Shown: in pieces, positions 51,790-59,973 of the stretch
How positions within the stretch are numbered: position 1 is the first letter of the stretch
Layout: each line of letters opens with the position of its first letter
Assembly (NCBI GenBank): GCA_000174895.1
Contig: ACOK01000098.1
Span: 1-64,000, forward strand
Source: Ruminococcus flavefaciens FD-1
Lineage (GTDB): Bacteria > Bacillota > Clostridia > Oscillospirales > Ruminococcaceae
Direction: 5' to 3'
Length of the DNA stretch: 64,000 nt
Translations under genes and position numbers: made by a program
Notes under the pieces: model-generated
Database searches by the model: none
What the model was told of the DNA's origin: nothing
Seen by the model: the letters and a program-made list of their open reading frames with translations, nothing else

Positions 51790-52725
51790 TTAATAATTCA
51801 GGGCATTATCGGTTAGTGCAGGAGCAAAAAAGCTCTGCTGCTCATCTGTTTCATCATCCTGCGATGAATTATCTGTTCCGTTGATGTAATCTTCCATATT
51901 TTCCGCTTCATCTTCCTCGGAATACATAACAGGCTTACGACCTTTGGCTTTATGAAGTTTCAGAATATCAAGAGGATACTTCATTTTTCTGTTGTAAAAG
52001 AAAAGGATCGCCTCAGCAAATCCAAGAGAGCCGATGCTTCTTTCATGGGCGCTGCGAGTGATCTCTCTTATGGATCGCTCTCCGAGCTTCTCCTTGAAAA
52101 CATCGTCTACAAGCTCCGTATCATAGGTAAAAATCAGCCTTGCCATAGCACTGAGCATATTTGCCGAGAAAGAGTTTACATCGCCCTCCCATGTACCGAT
52201 CGTCAGACTAAGCACCCTTGTGAGATTTTGCAGTCCATATTTATCATAGATATTTTCAATGGTCGATATTGCACAGATAGCACCGACCTGCTTTGTCGAT
52301 GAAATATGTAAGCCGAATGACTCCACCAGGTCTCTGATGATAAGCTGTTTATCGTTTCCTGCTTCAATATTGGCGACAAATATCTCATAAGGGCTGAGAG
52401 CTTTGGTATACTTCATCTGATTGGCGAAGATGTCGGCTTCATGCTCATAATACAGATCGTCATAGACCATACACCAGACAGGTGTATCACGGGAACCGGA
52501 TACTGTTGCAACGATCTCTATGGTATGCTGACCATTAAAAACGTAATTGATGCCGTTTCGGCGGCTGACTTTTACAGGATTGATTTGATACAAGTCAAAA
52601 TTCTCAACAGCTTTTTTGACGTGCTTCATAGAGAGATTACGCTGATAATCCTGACTGGAAACAAGGTTTTTGATCGGTATCTGTTCAAATATAACATTCG
52701 GTACATATTTCGAGTAATCTTCCAT
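51790..52725 (-). CDS. ParB-like protein (DUF6551-like)
   Basis: A 311-residue protein with a ParB/Srx-fold N terminus: IPIKNLVSSQDYQRN, then NGINYVFNGQHTIE, where GQHT stands at the nucleotide-binding GxxR/H box. The rest is helical with an acidic tail. It is encoded directly after another ParB-like gene and its RBS (GGAGG) lies in the end of that gene. The ParB fold here may bind or hydrolyse CTP or act as a nuclease; not known. Confidence 0.8.
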   Translation of the reverse strand: MEDYSKYVPNVIFEQIPIKNLVSSQDYQRNLSMKHVKKAVENFDLYQINPVKVSRRNGINYVFNGQHTIEIVATVSGSRDTPVWCMVYDDLYYEHEADIFANQMKYTKALSPYEIFVANIEAGNDKQLIIRDLVESFGLHISSTKQVGAICAISTIENIYDKYGLQNLTRVLSLTIGTWEGDVNSFSANMLSAMARLIFTYDTELVDDVFKEKLGERSIREITRSAHERSIGSLGFAEAILFFYNRKMKYPLDILKLHKAKGRKPVMYSEEDEAENMEDYINGTDNSSQDDETDEQQSFFAPALTDNALNY

Positions 52726-53640
52726 TTAATTTTCCTCCAATATGTTCTTTATTGTTGTCGAGATTGAAATGAGGTCATTCAGCACTTTTACAAGATCACA
52801 CCTTGCCTTTGCTGACAGCGTTTTTATATCGGAATTGGCGGCGGTGCGTTTGATACTACTGATCCATGACGGGATTGTCAGCGTCAGACTTGATACATAC
52901 GCATCAGGGTCAAATGCGGGCATATCCTTTACCGTAGCTTTAGCTGCAACAGGGATTACCGCTTTTTCTATATGATCTGCTCTGCCCTCAATGTCTGATG
53001 TTGTGACTTTTCCATTCTCAGCTGAGTTTGCAATTATCCGCTTTATTTCGTCTTCCTGCTTTTTGGCAAGTAGGATAATGTTATCCTGTGATACTTTTAT
53101 TTCTTCATATAATATTTTTCTGCCAAAATCGGGGAACTCTGCTTTCAGACGATCTATGGCTTTAGCGTATTGCAAGTATTTGCTTACTGTAGAATGCGAG
53201 ATATGAAACTCAATTCCGATTTTAGTGGCAGTTACACCTGAATGTGGTTTCCGTCCCGAAGAGTCAAGGGTGTATTGATTTGTTCCTGTGATATTCATGA
53301 TACCAACAGTTCTTTCAGCTAAGTACTTTCTTCCGATAAGATAATGCTGATAGTTTTCAGGCAGCTCATGATTATGCAGGAGATCGGCACATATCCAAGA
53401 TATTGCGTCCTCTCTTGATTTCAGTAGTATTTCTTCTGTATTAAATTCAATTTCATACTCGTGGCATATTTTATAGCGCTTATGCCCGTCTATGATATAA
53501 TCTCCCCATACCTTGATCGGCTCACGGCAGCCGTTACAAACGATGTTCAACTCAAGTTCCTCATACGCTTGTTGGCTTAACGGCGGTATCAGACTTTGAA
53601 AATCAGGATCAGTTTTCAGGATTGGTAATTTCGTTTTCAT
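52726..53640 (-). CDS. ParB-like DNA-binding protein
   Basis: A 304-residue protein: N-terminal ParB fold with YIIDGHKRYKIC (near residue 50), then a helix-turn-helix TKIGIEFHISHSTVSKYLQY (near 145), and a helical C terminus. Thus ParB-like with a HTH, unlike its downstream partner. It overlaps the upstream gene by 32 bp. Probable DNA-binding component of the recombinase cassette. Confidence 0.85.
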   Translation of the reverse strand: MKTKLPILKTDPDFQSLIPPLSQQAYEELELNIVCNGCREPIKVWGDYIIDGHKRYKICHEYEIEFNTEEILLKSREDAISWICADLLHNHELPENYQHYLIGRKYLAERTVGIMNITGTNQYTLDSSGRKPHSGVTATKIGIEFHISHSTVSKYLQYAKAIDRLKAEFPDFGRKILYEEIKVSQDNIILLAKKQEDEIKRIIANSAENGKVTTSDIEGRADHIEKAVIPVAAKATVKDMPAFDPDAYVSSLTLTIPSWISSIKRTAANSDIKTLSAKARCDLVKVLNDLISISTTIKNILEEN

Positions 53641-54334
53641 AATCGGTCACCTTTTCTCCTGTTGTATCTTCGGGTGCTGTATTGTTATTATCTGTTATGC
53701 TTATGGTAGCATAATTTTTGAAGGTAGTGATCTCCATGATTCGGTCATGCTCTTTGTATGGCAGACCAAACCGACCTTTCCAATCATCAGGAAAATAGCC
53801 TTGTGAGCGCTCGGTATCACTGCCTGCGGCTGATCCCTTTGTAAAGACTCTATATGAGCCTAATTCAAACACGAGGAGCTTTATTCCCCTTGAGATCTTG
53901 ATTTTTCCTATGAGCCTGTATCGGCAGTGAATATCCCAGCCCATGTAATCAAACAACATAGCGCTGAATATCTGTGCAGTTATGTATTTCGGTTGCCTCT
54001 TGCCGTTCTTACTGTTTATAGTCCGCCAAAGAAATGCATCCCGTTCGTCTCCCAGGCACGGGAGCAGAGCGAGCTGTTTCTTTGTTTTGTTGATAAGGAA
54101 CTGAACATAGTCAGTCTCAGGGAATTTTTTAATGCAGACCATATTGACATATAGCTGACAGTTATTGAATGATATGGTCGGCTCATTGCTGTCAGATGCG
54201 TATTCAGCTCTTACAACATCTATTTCATCATCAAAAAAACTGTCATCTACCTCAATGTCTTCGGTTTCAGACATCTCAGCATTTGCCGATATCATAGAAG
54301 GCTGGACAGCGTTTCTGTATTCAGGTTCATTCAT
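53609..54334 (-). CDS. Paralogue of the serine recombinase C-terminal domain
   Basis: A 241-residue protein. From about residue 55 it aligns by eye with the last 200 residues of the upstream recombinase: shared C(L/I)KK(L/F)P, YVxxLI, LAxxP, LFxxxxWDIxCxY and the W...FG end. It has no catalytic domain of its own. Its start (MNEPEYRN, 54334) overlaps the recombinase stop (ATGAATGA), so translation is coupled. It probably pairs with the recombinase or shares its DNA target. Confidence 0.75.
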   Translation of the reverse strand: MNEPEYRNAVQPSMISANAEMSETEDIEVDDSFFDDEIDVVRAEYASDSNEPTISFNNCQLYVNMVCIKKFPETDYVQFLINKTKKQLALLPCLGDERDAFLWRTINSKNGKRQPKYITAQIFSAMLFDYMGWDIHCRYRLIGKIKISRGIKLLVFELGSYRVFTKGSAAGSDTERSQGYFPDDWKGRFGLPYKEHDRIMEITTFKNYATISITDNNNTAPEDTTGEKVTDYENEITNPEN

Positions 54335-56189
54335 GGTTATCATCTGCTTTCTCAATATTTTCGATCATACTGCCGATCTCAGCTTCAAGAACGGACGGCG
54401 AAGTAACATCAAGCTCCTCTGTTATATATGGTATGCCCTCAGAGGAGGTATTCCACGTCTTATTATTTGTAAAGTTCAGCAACTCTCTAATCTGTGCCTG
54501 ACGGTAGTATTCATCTCCGAAACTTGCTGTCCAGTGCAAAGGAAATGCACGAATAGTCTTGGAACTGACGGGAGAGACGGTATCGTCGCTTTCGGGTGGT
54601 TTATCCCGATAGAATACTTCTGTATCGGTCATTTTGAAAAGAATAACTGCCTCTGTTCCGGCTCCATTTGATAACCGCTCACCTCGGACACTGTATTTGC
54701 AGTTTATATCCCAATCGAGCAATTCAAATAATCTCGGCAAAAACGCTTTACCGCCTATGGATTTTGGTTGATGATCGGTCTCTTTCAGGACACACCACTT
54801 GATCGCATTCTTGCTGCTCTTTGCCGCAGGACGTACTGCAAGCAGTTTTAATTCGGGATGTATCAGCATTTCAACATATACTACTCTCGGCAACTTTTTT
54901 AGGCATCCAGCAGAGAATTTGATATTAGAAGTTGAGAATGAGATACTGGTTTTCTCCCGTGTATTGAACAATTCTGCTCTTGCAACCTGAAAGCCTCTGA
55001 GGTCAAAATCTCCTGCATTGACATTGATTTGATGCTCATCCGAGAAAACATGACCGTCCTCATAAACGCTTGCACTGGCGTTCCGGTAATCGTCTGCTGT
55101 GAAAGCCGCCCATTTCGGATTGATAATGACAAATCCCTTTAACGCACCCTCGTGTATAACACTGAGCTGTGGCAGTATCCTGCTGCAACCGTACTTGGCA
55201 TTGCTTATCAGGCGCTGTACGGCTATAAAATCATCTCTTGATATGATAGCTTCATGATGATCTCTCATCAGATACTGATTGCGGTCTTGCTTATTTTTCT
55301 TGGCTTTATGGTCCAGATAGCTCGGTGTCCAGGTCTTTCTTGCAAGAACATCACCGCAGTGACGTTCGTTTTCAAGCTGTTGAAGGACTGCCCCAGGAGA
55401 CCATTTTGTATTTCCTTTTTTCGTCTTTCGCCCTAATCGTGTAAGCGTTTCAGCGATCTGAACACAAGTATACCCGTATAGGTACATGAAAAATATCAGC
55501 CTGACCGTCTTTGCTTCTTCCTGATTGATGACAAGGTCACCATTTTCGTCCTGATCGTAACCAAGAAGCGGCGGTGTCAGGAAGATTCCCCGTCGGAAAC
55601 GCATCTCAATAGAGGAATTCATGATCTCGCTTTTGTTATGGCTTTCTTCCTGAGCAAGCGTAGAGATAAATGACAGGCTCATTTCGCTGTTGGGATTGAG
55701 TGTATAGATGTTCTCTGTCTCAAAGAAAACACCTATCGGCGGCTGTAATTTGGCAAGCTCCCTGACATAGCCGATGCAGTCAAGGACATTTCTTGCGAAA
55801 CGGGATACACTTTTTGTGATGATAAGGTCGATTTTTCCTGTCTTGCAGTCCTGTATCATTCTTACAAATGAGTCTCTATGCTGTAACGATGTACCGCTGA
55901 TACCCTCGTCAGCGTATATCTGACTAAGCTCCCAGCCTTCATGACGTGACACAACATCGGTGTAATGATTCTTCTGAAGCTCATACGATGAGGTCTGATT
56001 CGGATCATCGGTCGATACTCTTGCATAGACGGCAACGCGCTTATTGCTCTTATCACTGTAAAAATCCGCAGGCTTTATTGCAGGGATAACATCAAGCTCA
56101 TTCGGGTCAATGCCCTTATAACGCTCCCTTATTTTTGCTTTTCGTTCTTCCGGTGTAGTATATCTTTCTTCGCTGCCGATCATGCCCAT
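54327..56189 (-). CDS. Large serine recombinase with an accessory C-terminal domain
   Basis: A 620-residue recombinase. Residues 50-200 are the resolvase catalytic domain with nucleophile Ser59 in YARVSTDD and SRFARN; 210-345 is the recombinase domain (Pfam Recombinase-like) followed by the zinc-ribbon-type region; the last 200 residues form a domain shared with the next gene. This C-terminal domain is not a usual coiled coil alone. First gene of a cassette with the paralogue and two ParB-like genes. The first of two close ATGs (56189, 56183) is given; the start is uncertain by two codons. Confidence 0.92.
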   Translation of the reverse strand: MGMIGSEERYTTPEERKAKIRERYKGIDPNELDVIPAIKPADFYSDKSNKRVAVYARVSTDDPNQTSSYELQKNHYTDVVSRHEGWELSQIYADEGISGTSLQHRDSFVRMIQDCKTGKIDLIITKSVSRFARNVLDCIGYVRELAKLQPPIGVFFETENIYTLNPNSEMSLSFISTLAQEESHNKSEIMNSSIEMRFRRGIFLTPPLLGYDQDENGDLVINQEEAKTVRLIFFMYLYGYTCVQIAETLTRLGRKTKKGNTKWSPGAVLQQLENERHCGDVLARKTWTPSYLDHKAKKNKQDRNQYLMRDHHEAIISRDDFIAVQRLISNAKYGCSRILPQLSVIHEGALKGFVIINPKWAAFTADDYRNASASVYEDGHVFSDEHQINVNAGDFDLRGFQVARAELFNTREKTSISFSTSNIKFSAGCLKKLPRVVYVEMLIHPELKLLAVRPAAKSSKNAIKWCVLKETDHQPKSIGGKAFLPRLFELLDWDINCKYSVRGERLSNGAGTEAVILFKMTDTEVFYRDKPPESDDTVSPVSSKTIRAFPLHWTASFGDEYYRQAQIRELLNFTNNKTWNTSSEGIPYITEELDVTSPSVLEAEIGSMIENIEKADDNHE

Positions 56190-56246
56190 ACCTCTTTGCT
56201 GTTTTAGGATAAGTCTATCATAGCATAAATACTGTATAAATAGAAT

Positions 56247-56277
56247 AAACCGGAGGTCAAGACTTGACTTCCGGTTT
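56247..56277 (-). terminator. Terminator of the XRE gene at 56296
   Basis: AAACCGGAGGTCAAG pairs with CTTGACTTCCGGTTT around a single base, with one G-U pair; on the minus strand TTTATTCTATTT follows. Confidence 0.8.
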
Positions 56278-56295
56278 AAGATTCACAAAATATTT

Positions 56296-56655
56296 TCAGA
56301 TTTTATTCTTTTTAGCTTCTGTAAACGCTTTTCGCATATTTTTGGCAGTCTCTATGATAGATGCTTTTTCCATAGGAGTACAGCCGTCAAGCACCTTTGA
56401 AAGATCATCGGCAGCAATAATGGTAGTTTCTGGTATATCAGGTCTCAGCAGTTTGTCTGTTGAAATCTGTAGTGCTTCGGATATGCGTATCAGCACGCTG
56501 ACACCGAAATCAGATTTTCCCATTTCGATCTTACTCAGATACGGAACGGAGATATCGGCTCTCTCGGCAAGTTCCGTCTGACTTATATCAAGCTCCTTGC
56601 GAGCCTGTTTTATACGCTCTCCGATAGGAACGAGCCTTTCTTTTGTATCACTCAC
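56296..56655 (-). CDS. XRE-family transcriptional regulator
   Basis: A 119-residue protein with an N-terminal HTH (QARKELDISQTELAERADIS) and a C-terminal helical part. It starts with GTG (56655) after AAGGAG. Divergent from a second XRE gene at 56805; the pair with shared operator region resembles a CI/Cro-type switch. Confidence 0.9.
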   Translation of the reverse strand: MSDTKERLVPIGERIKQARKELDISQTELAERADISVPYLSKIEMGKSDFGVSVLIRISEALQISTDKLLRPDIPETTIIAADDLSKVLDGCTPMEKASIIETAKNMRKAFTEAKKNKI

Positions 56656-56729
56656 GGCAACTTCTCCTTAACCGATTGATTATCACTTAAACTATTATAT
56701 AAATTATTTGTTCCAAATGGAATAAACGA

Positions 56730-56759
56730 TTGACGAAGTTTTAACCGATAGTTTATAAT
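56730..56759 (+). promoter_or_regulatory. Promoter in the divergent XRE region
   Basis: TTGACG, 18 bases, TATAAT on the plus strand. Upstream, GTTCC-AAAT-GGAAT (about 56710-56722) is a palindrome that could be the shared operator between the two XRE genes. Confidence 0.65.
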
Positions 56760-56804
56760 AGATAAGGACATTTTGCAAAAATCGCATTCAGGAGGCTGCG
56801 ATTA

Positions 56805-57185
56805 ATGATAATAAATGCGAAACTTATCGGTAAACGAATAAAAGAAGTGCGTACAGCGAGAAAGATGCCGCAGATGCTGCTTGCGGAAAAATGCGATATC
56901 AGCGACTCTTATCTCAGCTATATTGAGTGCGGAAGAAAAACGCCCAGTCTGGAGGTGATAATCAGGATCGCAAGGGAGCTTGACACAACAGTTGACTCCC
57001 TGTTGGAAGGTAATCAGAACACTGACACAGGAACATACGAAAAGGAGATATCGGAGATGATGAACGACTGCTCTCCGTATGAGAAGCGTGTTCTTTATGA
57101 GATGCTTCATTCCATGAAAGTGACGATCAGACAGAACAGGACACTGATCGAGAGTGAGATCAAGACAAGTATAAAGGCATACTGA
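56805..57185 (+). CDS. XRE-family transcriptional regulator
   Basis: A 126-residue protein with HTH (RTARKMPQMLLAEKCDISDS then YLSYIECGRKTPSLE) and a helical tail. RBS AGGAGG. Divergent from the XRE gene at 56296. Its tail (KRVLYEMLHSMKVTIRQN) matches typical clostridial element regulators. Its target may be the recombinase cassette or the ATPase downstream. Confidence 0.9.
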   Translation: MIINAKLIGKRIKEVRTARKMPQMLLAEKCDISDSYLSYIECGRKTPSLEVIIRIARELDTTVDSLLEGNQNTDTGTYEKEISEMMNDCSPYEKRVLYEMLHSMKVTIRQNRTLIESEIKTSIKAY

Positions 57186-57411
57186 CCGAATTACAATAAA
57201 CCCATAGTCAAAGGTTGTCTTATAGGCAAGCAATCTTTGTGAAAAAATATGCGATTTTTGTAAGATGCGCCATTTCAGGCGCTTTGAGGTTTCACACATG
57301 ATTTTGGGAGAAGCAAAATCATGTCGCCAAATGCCTTTATTTCAATATGGAACTGTGCTATAATGAATATACTGATAAGCTCGCATATGATAACAATGGA
57401 GGTAATGAAAG

Positions 57412-57864
57412 ATGAGTTGTCACGATATTGGCAGAGGTTTGAATTCCGTAGTAAAAGTTATTCTTGAAAAGCTCGATTCAGGAGAGATAAGTGTCAATAC
57501 AGCAAGAGATCTGCTGTATGCTTGCCGCAAAGGTGTTCACTGGTGTGACGGAAACGAAAACGAAGCAATGATACAAATGCATCAGATGCGGTGCGGATAC
57601 TGTCTGAAAAAGCTGTCTGAGGGCGATACGATATATAGCTTGTACGACATTCCACATTCCTTTGAGAACGAGCATCATCAAGAGATCAGAACTATAGATG
57701 CAAAGATCGCTGATTATTTCCTGTGCAGTGAATGCTTTGATATGCAGTTTGATACCATTGCACCAGGTACGGGAGCAGAAATGCGTAAGTATATCGAGGA
57801 AAAATGCTCGGAAGATTGCTGGCATTATCAGGATTGCCGCAGACCGTGGGAGATAGATGAGTGA
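57412..57864 (+). CDS. Cys/His-rich hypothetical protein
   Basis: A 150-residue protein with several Cys pairs (RCGYCLKK, FLCSECFDM, CSEDCWHYQDC) and His residues that could bind zinc. N-terminal part helical. RBS GGAGGT. First of three tightly spaced genes; the next start (57864) overlaps its stop. I do not recognise the family. Confidence 0.75.
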   Translation: MSCHDIGRGLNSVVKVILEKLDSGEISVNTARDLLYACRKGVHWCDGNENEAMIQMHQMRCGYCLKKLSEGDTIYSLYDIPHSFENEHHQEIRTIDAKIADYFLCSECFDMQFDTIAPGTGAEMRKYIEEKCSEDCWHYQDCRRPWEIDE

Positions 57865-58046
57865 TGAAAATGGCTGAGATATGTATTGAAATCGACGATG
57901 ATCTCTTGAAACAGCTCAAAGAAATACTCACACCTATGGGCTTGACACCTGAATTTGTTGCGGAGCAGTTTATCCGCTTCTGTGCCGATCCTAATAATGC
58001 GGTACTTGTCAGGTCATTGTTTGATGATTGGATCAAAAAGGAATGA
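57864..58046 (+). CDS. RelB/DinJ-like small protein
   Basis: A 60-residue protein: a beta strand (AEICIEIDDDLLKQLKEIL) and helices (GLTPEFVAEQFIRF), similar in layout to RelB/DinJ antitoxins (ribbon-helix-helix type). No toxin of the RelE type is next to it. Start at ATG 57864, overlapping the previous stop by one base; alternatives at 57861 (GTG) and 57870. Confidence 0.6.
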   Translation: MKMAEICIEIDDDLLKQLKEILTPMGLTPEFVAEQFIRFCADPNNAVLVRSLFDDWIKKE

Positions 58047-58050
58047 TAAT

Positions 58051-58251
58051 ATGGAACATAGGAAAATAAGGCGAAACAGACTTCAATGCAAGCTGTGCGG
58101 AGATATAATAGAATCAAAGTATACACATGATTATGTAATGTGCAGCTGTAAGAAATGTGCGATTGACGGAGGTAAGGAATATGTCCGTTTCAGTGCGCCT
58201 AAGCCAGATGATGTTATATTTCTGACGGAATATGAAGATAATAAGGATTGA
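58051..58251 (+). CDS. Small zinc-ribbon-like protein (DUF7695-like)
   Basis: A 66-residue protein with CKLCGDII and CSCKKCAI, four Cys in two pairs, a compact zinc ribbon, and a conserved tail (GGKEYVRF then FLTEYEDN). RBS AAGGAAT. Last of the three-gene group. Resembles a small family of clostridial proteins; function unknown. Confidence 0.7.
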   Translation: MEHRKIRRNRLQCKLCGDIIESKYTHDYVMCSCKKCAIDGGKEYVRFSAPKPDDVIFLTEYEDNKD

Positions 58252-58303
58252 CTTATGCATCTGAGACATACTATCAACAGGTCATAATATCAGCAGTACA
58301 GCT

Positions 58304-58369
58304 TTCTGAATAACTTTTCACTGAACTTTTATTCAGAAACTTGACAACCTCAAAGTGATGTGATATAAT
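58304..58369 (+). promoter_or_regulatory. ATPase-nuclease promoter with an upstream inverted repeat
   Basis: TTGACA (58341-58346), 17 bases, TATAAT (58364-58369). Just upstream is an 11-bp perfect inverted repeat TTTCTGAATAA/TTATTCAGAAA with a 15-base loop (58303-58339). Similar TTCAG-containing repeats follow the minus 10. A regulatory site is likely. Confidence 0.7.
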
Positions 58370-58424
58370 ATCATTATACTGAAAGAAAATTCAGAGAAAA
58401 TATTTTCAGAAAAGATGTGATGCT

Positions 58425-59798
58425 ATGTTTATCGGCAGAGAAAAAGAACTCCGGCAGTTAAATGCCGAGCTTTCCTCATGGAAACGCAGGACAGCGGTGC
58501 TGGTCTACGGCAAACGCAGAGTTGGAAAATCCACGCTTTTGAGCGAAGCTGCAAAGAGCTTTGAGGGTGTCGTCATCAACCATATGTGCGTGACAAGCAC
58601 CTTTGAAGGCAATCTGGAGCTGATCTATCAAAGCGTTTCGGAGGGGCTGGGGCTGCCGAATATCAGGTTTGGTTCGCTTTTTGAGATGATGGATTACCTG
58701 AAAACACTCGATAAGAAGATACTGCTCATCATCGACGAATACCCCTACCTCAAGCAGACAAAAAAGAAGAACGAGGTCGATTCCTATATGCAGGCGGTCA
58801 TCGACAGGCTGCCTGAAAATGTCAAGCTGGTGCTTTGCGGTTCGTATATCACAGTGATGAAGGAACTGCTGGAGGAGGGCAATCCGCTGTTCGGACGGTT
58901 CTCGCTGATACAGCATATCCGTGACTTTGACTACCTTGATGCAGCGAAATTCTATCCCGAGCTTTCTGTTCGTGACAAAGTCGCTTTCTATGCCGTATTC
59001 GGTGGAAGTCCCTATGTTCTGGAAAATCTGGATACAAGCCTGACTATTCGGGAAAACATCGAACGCCTTCTGCTGCCCGAAACAGGTCTGGTGCGGTCAC
59101 ATATTGAGAATGTCATGCTCAAAGAGATACAGAAGACCTTTGATGCAAGGATTCTGGAGATCCTCGGTAACGGCAAGAAGCGTTACAGCGAGATACGGGA
59201 CAAAATAGCGAACAGCGAGACAGGTCTCCTCGATAAACAGTTGAAAATTTTGCTCGACATGGAGACCATTCAGAAGACCGAGCCGATCAACCGCCGGAAT
59301 GACAAGAAAAAGCAGTTTTATGAGATCGTGGATAATCTGATGCGGTTCTATTTCACATTCATTTTCGGCAAGGCGGGAACGATCGCCCGTATCGGTGAGG
59401 AGCAGTTCTATAATCGAAATATTGACGCTGTTCTGGAGCAATTCGTCAGCAGACGGCTTGAAGGCATCGCACTGCAATACTTCCACAGAGCCGCTATGCT
59501 CGGCAAATATCCCGATATCGACGATTTCGGGAGTTATTGGTACGATGATCCTGCTACGAAAACAAACGGCGAGTTTGACTGCGTGATACGGCGTGGGGAG
59601 CAGTATGATTTCTATGAATGCAAATATTTCGACCGTCCCATGACGCTTGAAGAATGCCATCAGGAAAAGGAACAGCTTGACAGCATCAAGGGCATCACCG
59701 TGTCGGGCGTGGGATTTGTCTGCACGGGGGGATTTGCGTCTGAAAAATCTGACGACTTTGAGTTAATCGACGGAAAAACACTTTACTTCAACGAATGA
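58425..59798 (+). CDS. Archaeal-type AAA ATPase with C-terminal DUF234/nuclease-like domain
   Basis: A 457-residue protein: FIGREKELRQLN start, Walker A GKRRVGKST (29-37), Walker B LLIIDEYPYL (near 104), a winged-helix region, and a C-terminal domain with FDCVIRRGEQYDFYECKYF, the D...ExK layout of the restriction-endonuclease fold. This is the archaeal ATPase/DUF234 family, common in Firmicutes and linked to mobile elements without a settled role. Cargo at the right end of the element with its own promoter. Confidence 0.88.
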   Translation: MFIGREKELRQLNAELSSWKRRTAVLVYGKRRVGKSTLLSEAAKSFEGVVINHMCVTSTFEGNLELIYQSVSEGLGLPNIRFGSLFEMMDYLKTLDKKILLIIDEYPYLKQTKKKNEVDSYMQAVIDRLPENVKLVLCGSYITVMKELLEEGNPLFGRFSLIQHIRDFDYLDAAKFYPELSVRDKVAFYAVFGGSPYVLENLDTSLTIRENIERLLLPETGLVRSHIENVMLKEIQKTFDARILEILGNGKKRYSEIRDKIANSETGLLDKQLKILLDMETIQKTEPINRRNDKKKQFYEIVDNLMRFYFTFIFGKAGTIARIGEEQFYNRNIDAVLEQFVSRRLEGIALQYFHRAAMLGKYPDIDDFGSYWYDDPATKTNGEFDCVIRRGEQYDFYECKYFDRPMTLEECHQEKEQLDSIKGITVSGVGFVCTGGFASEKSDDFELIDGKTLYFNE

Positions 59799-59804
59799 AA
59801 AAAG

Positions 59805-59833
59805 CCGCCGCTCAGGACGAACCTGAACGGCGG
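59805..59833. terminator. Bidirectional terminator between the ATPase gene and the GGGtGRT gene
   Basis: CCGCCG-x-TCAGG pairs with CCTGA-x-CGGCGG; TTTATGTTTTCTT follows on the plus strand and CTTTTTTC on the minus strand. It replaces the displaced native terminator of the GGGtGRT operon. Confidence 0.85.
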
Positions 59834-59844
59834 TTTATGTTTTC

Positions 59845-59910
59845 TTGTCATCCGATTTTGTCATCCGTCTTGTCATCCACTTAGAATTTAGGGTGACAAA
59901 TGGGTGACAA
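59845..59910. repeat. Putative integrase arm-type sites, right end of IME 2
   Basis: Three TTGTCATCC (59845, 59858, 59870), the complement of GGATGACAA, face two direct GGGTGACAA copies (59891, 59902). They differ from each other by one base and match the pair at the left end. Confidence 0.7.
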
Positions 59911-59973
59911 ATCGCATTTTTGAGCTATTTGGCAAATTTTGTTAAATTCCTGAAATTCAGAAAACCACGTATT

